Of a stretch of DNA of 10,269 nucleotides, positions 1 through 5,528 are shown in pieces. Within the stretch, counting starts at the first letter, position 1; each line of letters begins with the position of its first letter. Position numbers and translations under genes: made by a program. The stretch is from the NCBI GenBank assembly GCA_016872125.1, contig VHBD01000037.1, positions 1 through 10,269 of the forward strand, given 5' to 3'. Under the pieces are notes generated by a model, which searched no databases, was not told the origin of the DNA, and saw nothing but the letters and a program-made list of their open reading frames with translations. This DNA is from Sphingomonadales bacterium (GTDB lineage Bacteria; Bacteroidota; Bacteroidia; UBA7662).

Positions 1-1506
1 GATATCCACCCAATTGTTGCCAACCTGCCTTTGCCAACGATACAAAAAATTACCTCCACTCCCTGTTGCCGGCGTTGCCATTAGACCTACCGCATCATTC
101 AAACAAATAGTGGTGTTTTGAGAATAACTTGGATCCAAAGACAAAATAGGAGCAATTCCCGCAGGGAGGACCACAATGTCAATTTCATTGGAAGTAACCA
201 AAACCCCATTGGACAACTGGGCTGATAAACGAATGGATTGCCGCCCAGAAGCATCAATTACGGTCAATGAAGATGGAGAATTTTGATTATTAATGTTAAT
301 CCATGATGTGGTATTGAATAACTTCCTTTGCCATTGATACGATGTCACCGTAACTCCGTTGGGAATTGTATTCAAAGTGCCTCCAGAAATATTCGGATTC
401 AATTGCCAACAGACCGTATCGTTTCCATTAAGGGAGACGTTTGGTCCTTGATATACAAACACCGAATCTAGCGATTCCGAACAAGCGGGATTGGTCATAG
501 GGTCAGGTACAGCCCTTACCGTATACCAACCTGGAGTGTTTGTCTGCCAACTAGCTGTCGCAGGTAATGCAACCCCTGAAGGACCTGACCATATAAAACT
601 GTATATACCAGGAGGGCTAACTTGCGCATTCAACGAAACAAGACTTGAACCGCCAGTTAAATTAGTTGGATTCACTGAAATATTGGTGACGGATGGCAAT
701 GCCGTAACCGTCACAAAATAGGATGCTGAATAAACACCTTGACAACCAAACAGGCTACCTGAAACTTGAATTAGGTGAGTCCCTACCCCCGCATTGCTAG
801 GATTGAACAAACCACTAATCGAATCAACGCCAGGACCGCTGAATCGAAGGCCACTAATATTGGAAGAAGAAGGTAAAGTCTCGAGCAAAAATGGGGGGGC
901 GCAAACCAAAACACTCGATGGTAAATTAGGGATGAAAGAAAGGACTGACCCTAAAGATGCTGTGTTGACGTTTGAATTTGGAATAAATGAAAAATTGCCG
1001 TTTCTTCCTTCAGGATTTGTGATTAACAATACATAGTACTGATTAACAGATACACCAATGTTAATCGTATCAACTAAAATCGTGGAATTCGAACATTGTG
1101 TTGGAGTACCTAGATTGGCAGCAGAAGGTAAATTGGAGAAGGGGCCAAACAAAGCAAAATCTAGGTCATTATTGAGGGTTGGTTGAATAATAAGACTTAA
1201 AAGACCGCTTGACGTTGCTTGGAACGTAAACCAGTGTGGTCTTTTGAGGTGGTGGGAATTCCCGGACCCTAAACAACCATAATTTGAGCCAATTGGTAAG
1301 GGTTGGGCAAATTGAGGAACGAGTGAACTGTCAGCAACAAAGGCTTGGCTTGGGGAAATGGAGCATAAATGAGTCGCTGAATTGTAGGTGGTACCCGGTA
1401 AAATTGCTTGGGCATACAAGAAATTGACCCCAAAAAGGAAATTAAGTGTGAGACATAGCCACAGGAAGCTGTTTTTCAATAGAGAGAAATGTAGCTTTAA
1501 ATACAT
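1..1506 (-). CDS. Large secreted Ig/PKD-like repeat surface protein (N-terminal part, runs off the left edge)
   Basis: The minus-strand frame is open for 502 codons from the ATG at 1506 to the window edge with no stop; an in-frame stop (1528-1530) lies just upstream, so this is the first usable start. Residues 1-34 form a Sec signal peptide: a basic start, a hydrophobic core and an A-Q-A end typical of Bacteroidota. Residues about 75-180 resemble the beta-sandwich module that often follows the signal in such proteins (G-C-L at 78-80, W-F-T-F at 92-95, D-L-D-F-A-L at 114-119). Ig/PKD-like repeats follow: about 200-268 (F-S-G-P-G-V at 222-227, then G-L-F-N-P), 272-352 (W-S-G-P at 306-309), 356-448 (Y-Q-W-Q at 390-393) and 455 onward (Y-R-W-Q at 489-492). 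Scattered cysteines suggest intradomain disulfides. Proteins of this type usually end in a type IX secretion sorting domain, which is outside the window. Role (adhesin or gliding-related) is inference; partner unknown. Confidence 0.82.
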   Translation of the reverse strand, partial: MYLKLHFSLLKNSFLWLCLTLNFLFGVNFLYAQAILPGTTYNSATHLCSISPSQAFVADSSLVPQFAQPLPIGSNYGCLGSGNSHHLKRPHWFTFQATSSGLLSLIIQPTLNNDLDFALFGPFSNLPSAANLGTPTQCSNSTILVDTINIGVSVNQYYVLLITNPEGRNGNFSFIPNSNVNTASLGSVLSFIPNLPSSVLVCAPPFLLETLPSSSNISGLRFSGPGVDSISGLFNPSNAGVGTHLIQVSGSLFGCQGVYSASYFVTVTALPSVTNISVNPTNLTGGSSLVSLNAQVSPPGIYSFIWSGPSGVALPATASWQTNTPGWYTVRAVPDPMTNPACSESLDSVFVYQGPNVSLNGNDTVCWQLNPNISGGTLNTIPNGVTVTSYQWQRKLFNTTSWININNQNSPSSLTVIDASGRQSIRLSAQLSNGVLVTSNEIDIVVLPAGIAPILSLDPSYSQNTTICLNDAVGLMATPATGSGGNFLYRWQRQVGNNWVDI

Positions 1507-1536
1507 AAAATCTAAATTTAAGGTAATTTAATGGTT

Positions 1537-1544
1537 CAAATATA
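1537..1544 (-). promoter_or_regulatory. Putative -7 promoter box of the surface protein gene
   Basis: On the minus strand this reads TATATTTG, an exact match to the Bacteroidota consensus TAnnTTTG. It lies 30 bp before the ATG at 1506 and predicts a leader of about 25 nt that is A/T-rich and lacks a Shine-Dalgarno sequence. The only upstream TTTG (1571-1574) is 26 bp away, longer than the usual spacing, so the -33 element is uncertain. Its presence, with the terminator upstream, suggests this gene is transcribed separately from rplI. Confidence 0.55.
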
Positions 1545-1623
1545 GCACATTAATTGTTATTTGACATCTTCAAAAAACAGTTAGACTCCCAAACTACAAC
1601 ATTATAATTCGGGTTAATGAGCC

Positions 1624-1647
1624 AAAAAGGGTAGATTTAGACCACCC
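1624..1647 (-). terminator. Probable intrinsic terminator of the rpsF-rpsR-rplI operon
   Basis: On the minus strand, GGGTGG pairs with CTACCC (six pairs, one of them G-U) around a 7-nt loop and is followed at once by five T residues. It begins about 25 nt after the rplI stop, the expected place. The stem is short and the T tract modest, so termination may be partial. Confidence 0.5.
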
Positions 1648-1671
1648 CAAGGAAAGGAAGCAAAAAGTAGA

Positions 1672-2115
1672 TTACTCCGCGGTAACTTCCAAGTTGAAGA
1701 CCGCTTTGATATCTCTGTAAAGCTCAACTTCTACCTGAAAAGTGCCTAATTCACGGATTTCGCCGCGCACCGCCATTTTGCGGCGATCAATTTCAAATCC
1801 TTTGGCTTGAAGCGCCTCGGCGATCATTAAGGTGGTAATGGTGCCGAAAATGCGATTGTTCTCACCCGTCCGTACCTGCAGTGATAAAGTAAGTTCGGCC
1901 AATTTGGCGGCCAAATCCGCTGCTGTACTGCGTAGGCCTTCCTGCCGGAATTCAGCTTGACGAACCGCTTCGGCGCGGTCGTTGAGGGCAGCGCGCCCTG
2001 CAACCACCGCAAGGCCCTGAGGGATAAGGTAATTCAAGCCGTACCCGTTACGGACTTTGACCAGGTCATGTTTGAAACCCAACCCTTTGACGTCTTGTTT
2101 GAGGATAATGTTCAT
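1672..2115 (-). CDS. rplI: 50S ribosomal protein bL9
   Basis: This 147-residue protein is a full-length bL9, which binds 23S rRNA near the base of the L1 stalk and projects outward from the large subunit. The N-terminal RNA-binding domain carries the family signature at about residues 11-34 (G-L-G-F, V-K-V-R-N-G-Y-G, N-Y-L-I-P-Q-G). An alanine-rich connecting helix spans about 41-75, and the C-terminal domain (about 83-147) contains the family's N-R-I-F-G-T-I-T stretch and an acidic end. The ATG at 2115 gives the canonical start M-N-I-I-L. The gene is last in the operon, 62 bp after rpsR, with a likely terminator just beyond. The gap to rpsR holds no promoter I could recognise, and no Shine-Dalgarno sequence precedes the start. 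Confidence 0.97.
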   Translation of the reverse strand: MNIILKQDVKGLGFKHDLVKVRNGYGLNYLIPQGLAVVAGRAALNDRAEAVRQAEFRQEGLRSTAADLAAKLAELTLSLQVRTGENNRIFGTITTLMIAEALQAKGFEIDRRKMAVRGEIRELGTFQVEVELYRDIKAVFNLEVTAE

Positions 2116-2177
2116 GACTTTTAAGCTCAGGGGATTAAAAAGAATGGATCGTTTGGGAACAAATTTCGGTCAACAAA

Positions 2178-2435
2178 TCAACGCAAACCGTCTGCCACAT
2201 AAGGCAGTAAGGCCAAGTGCCTGGCTCTTTTGACGGCTTGAGCCACTTTACGCTGAAATTTGAGGGAGGTCCCCGTTAGGCGACGAGGGAGCAGTTTACC
2301 CTGTTCGTTGACCAATTTGAGCAAAAAATCCGGGTCTTTGTAGTCGATGTAGTGGATGCCATTTTTCTGAAAACGACAGTACTTTTTGCGGGTCTCCTCT
2401 TTCACGGGGACGGTCGCGAAGCTGTTGGTAATCAT
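2178..2435 (-). CDS. rpsR: 30S ribosomal protein bS18
   Basis: This 85-residue protein is a complete bS18, which forms a heterodimer with bS6 on the platform of the small subunit. Family landmarks are K-K-Y-C-R-F (17-22), I-D-Y-K-D (30-34), L-P-R-R-L-T-G-T (49-56) and V-K-R-A-R-H-L-A-L-L-P-Y (68-79). Its ATG overlaps the rpsF stop by four bases (ATGA at 2435-2432), which points to translational coupling and equimolar production with its partner. In many bacteria priB or ssb sits between rpsF and rpsR; here the two are directly fused in arrangement. In Flavobacterium ribosomes bS18, with bS6 and bS21, helps occlude the anti-Shine-Dalgarno tail of 16S rRNA. That fits the lack of Shine-Dalgarno sequences in this window, but is known from relatives rather than seen here. 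Confidence 0.97.
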   Translation of the reverse strand: MITNSFATVPVKEETRKKYCRFQKNGIHYIDYKDPDFLLKLVNEQGKLLPRRLTGTSLKFQRKVAQAVKRARHLALLPYVADGLR

Positions 2436-2794
2436 AAGTTAACCTCCTCTGTTGTGGATGTCTTGGGGGCTCTCGGTTTGCGACGAGACTCGTTGTAAGC
2501 CACGGCGTATTTATCTAGAGAGACCGTCAGGAATCGTAAAATCCTTTCATCACGGCGCAATTCAAGCTCCAACTTATCTACTGTGGGGCCATTGGCCTTG
2601 AATTCGTAAAGATGGTAAAAGCCCGTGGCCTTTTTGCGAATGGGATAAGCCAGTTTGCGTAGGCCCCAATGGGCCTGATGCACCAGCTCGGCGCCGTTTT
2701 CGTTCAGCACCTTTTCGAACTTCATGACCGCCTCGCGGACCATCTCCTCGGTAAGCACCGGGTTCAGGATAAGTACGGTTTCATATTGATTCAT
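2432..2794 (-). CDS. rpsF: 30S ribosomal protein bS6
   Basis: This 120-residue protein is a complete bS6, the partner of bS18 on the 30S platform. It begins M-N-Q-Y-E-T-V, the typical start, and carries the family core W-G-L-R-K-L-A-Y-P-I at 43-52, G-F-Y-H-L-Y-E-F at 58-65 and the R-R-D-E-R-I-L-R-F sequence at 80-88. The last 20 or so residues form a basic then acidic tail, probably disordered. It is the first gene of the rpsF-rpsR-rplI operon, overlaps rpsR by four bases and is divergent from dnaX across 92 bp. A -7 promoter box lies 39 bp upstream of the start, and the short leader contains a strong hairpin, so feedback control by the bS6:bS18 pair, known in other phyla, is possible. Confidence 0.97.
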   Translation of the reverse strand: MNQYETVLILNPVLTEEMVREAVMKFEKVLNENGAELVHQAHWGLRKLAYPIRKKATGFYHLYEFKANGPTVDKLELELRRDERILRFLTVSLDKYAVAYNESRRKPRAPKTSTTEEVNL

Positions 2795-2812
2795 AAATCA
2801 ACGGGGTTAAGA

Positions 2813-2828
2813 CCGAAGTTTTCTTCGG
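2813..2828 (-). promoter_or_regulatory. Hairpin in the rpsF leader
   Basis: The minus strand reads CCGAAG-AAAA-CTTCGG, a perfect six-pair stem with a four-base loop, 18 bp upstream of the rpsF ATG. Given the predicted transcription start near 2829, the hairpin would occupy the very 5' end of the mRNA. A second CCCCG follows it, at 2803-2807 in the leader. There is no T tract, so it is not a terminator. It could be an RNA-stabilising 5' stem or part of a bS6:bS18 autoregulatory element. I could not fit the full published motif (a CCG-containing bulge between two stems). Confidence 0.45.
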
Positions 2829-2833
2829 GGACG

Positions 2834-2841
2834 CAAATATA
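2834..2841 (-). promoter_or_regulatory. Putative -7 promoter box of the rpsF operon
   Basis: The minus strand reads TATATTTG, an exact match to TAnnTTTG and the same octamer as upstream of the surface protein gene. Predicted transcription starts near 2829 and gives a leader of roughly 35 nt. No clear TTTG stands at the -33 position; the T-rich stretch near 2858-2862 (TTTCG on minus) is the nearest candidate. Confidence 0.6.
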
Positions 2842-2873
2842 GGAAGAATATTCTCGAAATCGCCCACCCCGCT

Positions 2874-2881
2874 TAACTTTG
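2874..2881 (+). promoter_or_regulatory. Putative -7 promoter box of dnaX, immediately before the start codon
   Basis: TAACTTTG matches TAnnTTTG exactly and ends only five bases before the dnaX ATG at 2887. Transcription would start at or next to the ATG, predicting a leaderless or nearly leaderless mRNA. A weak -33 candidate (TTCT at 2851-2854, 19 bp upstream) overlaps the region needed by the divergent rpsF promoter. Confidence 0.55.
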
Positions 2882-2886
2882 GGCAA

Positions 2887-4818
2887 ATGCAAGATTATCA
2901 GGTTTCCGCACGCAAATACCGCCCCCCACGCTTTGAGGAGCTGGTCGGTCAGGACCATATCACCACCACCCTGCGTAACGCCATTGACAAGGGCCAATTG
3001 GCCCAGGCCTATCTGTTTTGCGGGCCACGAGGCGTCGGCAAGACATCCTGTGCTCGCATTTTGGCCAAAACCATCAATTGCTCCTTCAGGGATAGCCACC
3101 AAGAGGCTTGCGGAGAATGCCCATCATGCCGGTCCTTTGACCAAGGCAGGTCCCTTGCCATCCATGAATTGGATGCCGCCTCCAACAATTCGGTGGACGA
3201 TATTCGATCCCTCGTTGAGCAAGTCCGTTACCCTCCCCAGGGTAGCGACTACAAAGTTTATATCATCGATGAGGTCCACATGCTCAGCACCGCGGCATTC
3301 AATGCCTTGCTCAAAACCCTTGAGGAACCCCCTACCTACGCCAAGTTTATTTTGGCAACAACGGAAAAACACAAAATTCTTCCCACCATTTTGTCCCGTT
3401 GTCAGATTTTTGATTTCAAAAGAATCCGCCTTGAGGATATCGCCGAACGTCTAGCCTTGGTTTGTCGGTCCGAAGAGATTGTTTATGAGAAGGATGCTCT
3501 TCTGACCATTGCATCGCGTTCAGACGGCGCATTGCGGGATGCTTTAACCATGCTGGATCAATTGGCCGGATTCAGTGGAGGCAACCTCACCAACAGCCTC
3601 GTTTGCGATCAATTGGGTGTACTCGATAAAGCCCTTTTTGTGGACTGCACCAAAACTATGTTCGAAGGCGATCCGACGCAAACCCTGCAAGCGCTAGATA
3701 TCATGGTTGCTCGTGGTTACGATTCCATCCTTTGGGTACTTGGCATGGCCGCCCATTTTCGTAACATACTGATGGCCAAGACACCAAGAACCACTGAACT
3801 CATCGATTCCGGACAGGAATACAGGCAACAGCTTATCATTCAATCTCAAGGAATGAGCACCGATATGCTCCTGGCGGGATTGCACCTGCTCAATCAGGTT
3901 GAACTGCAATACCGACAGTCCAGACAACCACGACTGCTCGTAGAAACCGCTGTAATGAAAATTTGTTATTTGGCCCAAAGAGGACAAAAGAATTCTAATC
4001 CTGAACCGATTCAAGGGCCTAAACTTCCTGCTGAATCCGAGACCCATCCCCTGCAAGGCATCACAACCCGATTGCCGGTTGCCGATTTTAAAACACCCGC
4101 TCAGGTCAAAATTCAAGCCAAAGTACCGTCAGAGCCAAACCATAAGAGCTTACAGGAATTAATCGTACAAGAATCAAACGAACGAGAATTAAAGGACTTC
4201 TCTGACCAAAAATCAATCCTTGAAACGCAAGGCGGTGGCAACCTTCAAAAAGAGCATTCTCCTAAGCCGATTTCTTCAAACACCCAAAACACAGGCACAG
4301 CCACCACCGAAGATTTTCTTCAAACATTGCGGGGACATTTGGTTAAAACCCAGGGAGATATCAAGCAAATCCCCAAAGAAAGCAGTCACCGGTGGTCCCC
4401 TCCATCCCAGTCTTCCTGCCAAAATCTGCACAAGCTATGGCAACATTTGGTCCAAGAATGCAGAGACCATAACCTGGGCGGCCTAGAGGGCATTTTGAAC
4501 AGAAATATGCCCCTTGAAGAGAACCACGATCATCCATCCGGGTCCAATTCTAAGGTCTCCAAGGAGCCTGCATTACTTTCTGTAATATTGTATTCCGATA
4601 CTGAAAAATCATTGTTTGATGGCGAAAAGCAGGGTATTTTGGACTTTTTGGTGAAATTTGGTGCCTTTGAAACACGCCCGCAATGGGCCATTCAACAGCA
4701 AGAAAACAATACTCAGAGAGAAAAATTCCTCACCGAACCCGAAAGATTCAACCGTTTAAATGCTGAAAATGAAGACTTTAAAGATTTAAGTGCGCGGTTA
4801 AAATTATTTTTAAGCTAA
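2887..4818 (+). CDS. dnaX: DNA polymerase III subunit gamma/tau (clamp loader ATPase)
   Basis: This 643-residue protein is the ATPase that loads the sliding clamp and tethers polymerase III at the replication fork. The AAA+ module shows Walker A G-P-R-G-V-G-K-T-S at 46-54, the zinc-binding cysteines C65, C75, C78 and C81, Walker B with D128 and E129 followed by V-H-M-L, sensor 1 near A-T-T-E (157-160), the S-R-C arginine finger at 170-172, and sensor 2 G-A-L-R-D at 214-218. The helical oligomerisation domain III spans about 230-365. Residues about 366-560 are a low-complexity Q/S/P/K-rich linker. The C-terminal 80 residues end in an E-R-F-N-R-L-N-A-E-N type helix that I recall from Bacteroidota DnaX proteins. 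The start matches the usual position before V-S-A-R-K-Y-R-P. No A-AAA-AAG slippery site was found, so a separate gamma form by frameshift is not indicated. The gene is divergent from rpsF. Confidence 0.96.
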   Translation: MQDYQVSARKYRPPRFEELVGQDHITTTLRNAIDKGQLAQAYLFCGPRGVGKTSCARILAKTINCSFRDSHQEACGECPSCRSFDQGRSLAIHELDAASNNSVDDIRSLVEQVRYPPQGSDYKVYIIDEVHMLSTAAFNALLKTLEEPPTYAKFILATTEKHKILPTILSRCQIFDFKRIRLEDIAERLALVCRSEEIVYEKDALLTIASRSDGALRDALTMLDQLAGFSGGNLTNSLVCDQLGVLDKALFVDCTKTMFEGDPTQTLQALDIMVARGYDSILWVLGMAAHFRNILMAKTPRTTELIDSGQEYRQQLIIQSQGMSTDMLLAGLHLLNQVELQYRQSRQPRLLVETAVMKICYLAQRGQKNSNPEPIQGPKLPAESETHPLQGITTRLPVADFKTPAQVKIQAKVPSEPNHKSLQELIVQESNERELKDFSDQKSILETQGGGNLQKEHSPKPISSNTQNTGTATTEDFLQTLRGHLVKTQGDIKQIPKESSHRWSPPSQSSCQNLHKLWQHLVQECRDHNLGGLEGILNRNMPLEENHDHPSGSNSKVSKEPALLSVILYSDTEKSLFDGEKQGILDFLVKFGAFETRPQWAIQQQENNTQREKFLTEPERFNRLNAENEDFKDLSARLKLFLS

Positions 4819-4847
4819 AAAGTGATAATTTAGTACAAATTTCATAT

Positions 4848-4855
4848 TAACTTTG
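4848..4855 (+). promoter_or_regulatory. Putative -7 promoter box of the AP2-domain gene
   Basis: TAACTTTG matches TAnnTTTG exactly and is the same octamer as upstream of dnaX. It starts 30 bp after the dnaX stop and ends 37 bp before the ATG at 4893, so the leader would be about 32 nt. The leader has no Shine-Dalgarno sequence. No convincing TTTG stands 17-23 bp upstream. No terminator separates dnaX from this gene, so read-through transcription is also possible. Confidence 0.5.
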
Positions 4856-4892
4856 AGGCCCTTTAAAATCTGTCTAATTAAACCATAACACG

Positions 4893-5411
4893 ATGCCTGT
4901 CAAACTCAAGCTCAAAAACTCTAAGGAAACTGCTCAAGTAGACGATAAAATCGCCAAGTTTCTTAACGAAAACCCGTATTTGGTCAAAGTGGGCTTTCTA
5001 GCCAACCTACGCCGCCATTCCAGAGGTTATGCCTTCTTTCAGAAGAACTGGCCATTGGGCGATGGGACCTACAAAAACGAAACTATTTATCTGCACAAGC
5101 TTGTTGCCGAAATTTTCTGCAAGAAAAAGGCTACCAAAGAGCGTTTATTCGTGAATGTTATCAACAACAATCCGCTGGATTGCCGCCTAGAGAATTTGGA
5201 ATTTGCTACACGTTCCGTGGTCGTTCGCAATGTGAATAAAACCGAAAATAAATTCGGCTATAAAGGCGTAATCAAAAGCGGTAATAAATTTAAGGCCGTT
5301 CTTTTCAATAACCGTGTCCGCCTTGATTTAGGCTCCTTCAATACCGCTGCGGAAGCCTCTGCAGCCTACAAAAAGAAGACCGCAGAATTATTTGGTAAAG
5401 GAAAAAAATAA
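4893..5411 (+). CDS. HNH-like (degenerate) plus AP2 DNA-binding domain protein
   Basis: This 172-residue basic protein has two parts. Residues about 14-106 follow the plan of phage-type and homing HNH endonucleases: a Q-V-D-D opening (15-18), R-G-Y-A-F (44-48), I-Y-L-H-K-L-V-A-E-I-F (65-75) and a D-C-R-L-E-N-L-E-F-A-T end (96-106). Where active members read V-N-H, this one reads V-N-V (87-89), so the central histidine is absent, and the usual N-N-R is D-C-R. Residues about 121-170 form an AP2/ERF domain (G-Y-K-G-V at 122-126, L-G-S-F at 146-149, A-A-E-A-S-A-A-Y at 152-159), which binds DNA with a three-stranded sheet. The reading frame is intact, has its own promoter box and ends in a strong terminator. 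I infer a DNA-binding protein derived from a homing endonuclease that probably no longer cuts. Target and role are unknown. Confidence 0.8.
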   Translation: MPVKLKLKNSKETAQVDDKIAKFLNENPYLVKVGFLANLRRHSRGYAFFQKNWPLGDGTYKNETIYLHKLVAEIFCKKKATKERLFVNVINNNPLDCRLENLEFATRSVVVRNVNKTENKFGYKGVIKSGNKFKAVLFNNRVRLDLGSFNTAAEASAAYKKKTAELFGKGKK

Positions 5412-5453
5412 TTTAAAGTGTTTGGAGGTTATATGCCTTCACTATAAACAATA

Positions 5454-5481
5454 CCCTCCGAGTTTCGGAGGGTTTTTTTTT
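5454..5481 (+). terminator. Strong intrinsic terminator after the AP2-domain gene
   Basis: CCCTCCG (5454-5460) pairs perfectly with CGGAGGG (5466-5472) around a five-base loop, followed by nine T residues. It lies 42 bp after the stop of the AP2-domain gene. The symporter gene converges from the other side and stops 47 bp away. The same stem could act on its transcript, although the downstream minus-strand sequence (TATTGTTTAT) is a poor T tract. Confidence 0.93.
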
Positions 5482-5528
5482 GAGGAGCCGCAGAGTTGGT
5501 CAGAAAGAGGTTGAAGCTATGATTCTGA

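Noticed and set aside
491..1036. Two plus-strand open frames (491-721 and 794-1036).
   Set aside because: They are antisense to the continuous surface protein frame, which has a signal peptide and recognisable repeats; the plus-strand readings have neither.
1571..1574. TTTG (minus strand) as a -33 element for the surface protein promoter.
   Set aside because: The gap to the -7 box is 26 bp, beyond the usual range, so I call only the -7 box.
2116..2177. A promoter for rplI in the rpsR-rplI gap.
   Set aside because: The nearest sequence on minus (GAAATTTG) misses the first base of the box, and the operon layout makes co-transcription more likely.
2879..3454. A 191-codon plus-strand open frame overlapping the start of dnaX.
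   Set aside because: It lies in another frame of dnaX across the highly conserved ATPase module, resembles no family I know and has a composition typical of an out-of-frame reading.
4201..4260. A-rich stretches in dnaX as a programmed frameshift site for a gamma form.
   Set aside because: The longest runs are five A residues (for example CAAAAAG near 4250); none forms the A-AAA-AAG heptamer and I see no stimulatory stem.
5412..5450. Imperfect inverted repeat (AGTG ... CACT) between the AP2-domain gene and the terminator.
   Set aside because: Only four outer pairs form and the interior does not pair well; the real terminator directly follows.
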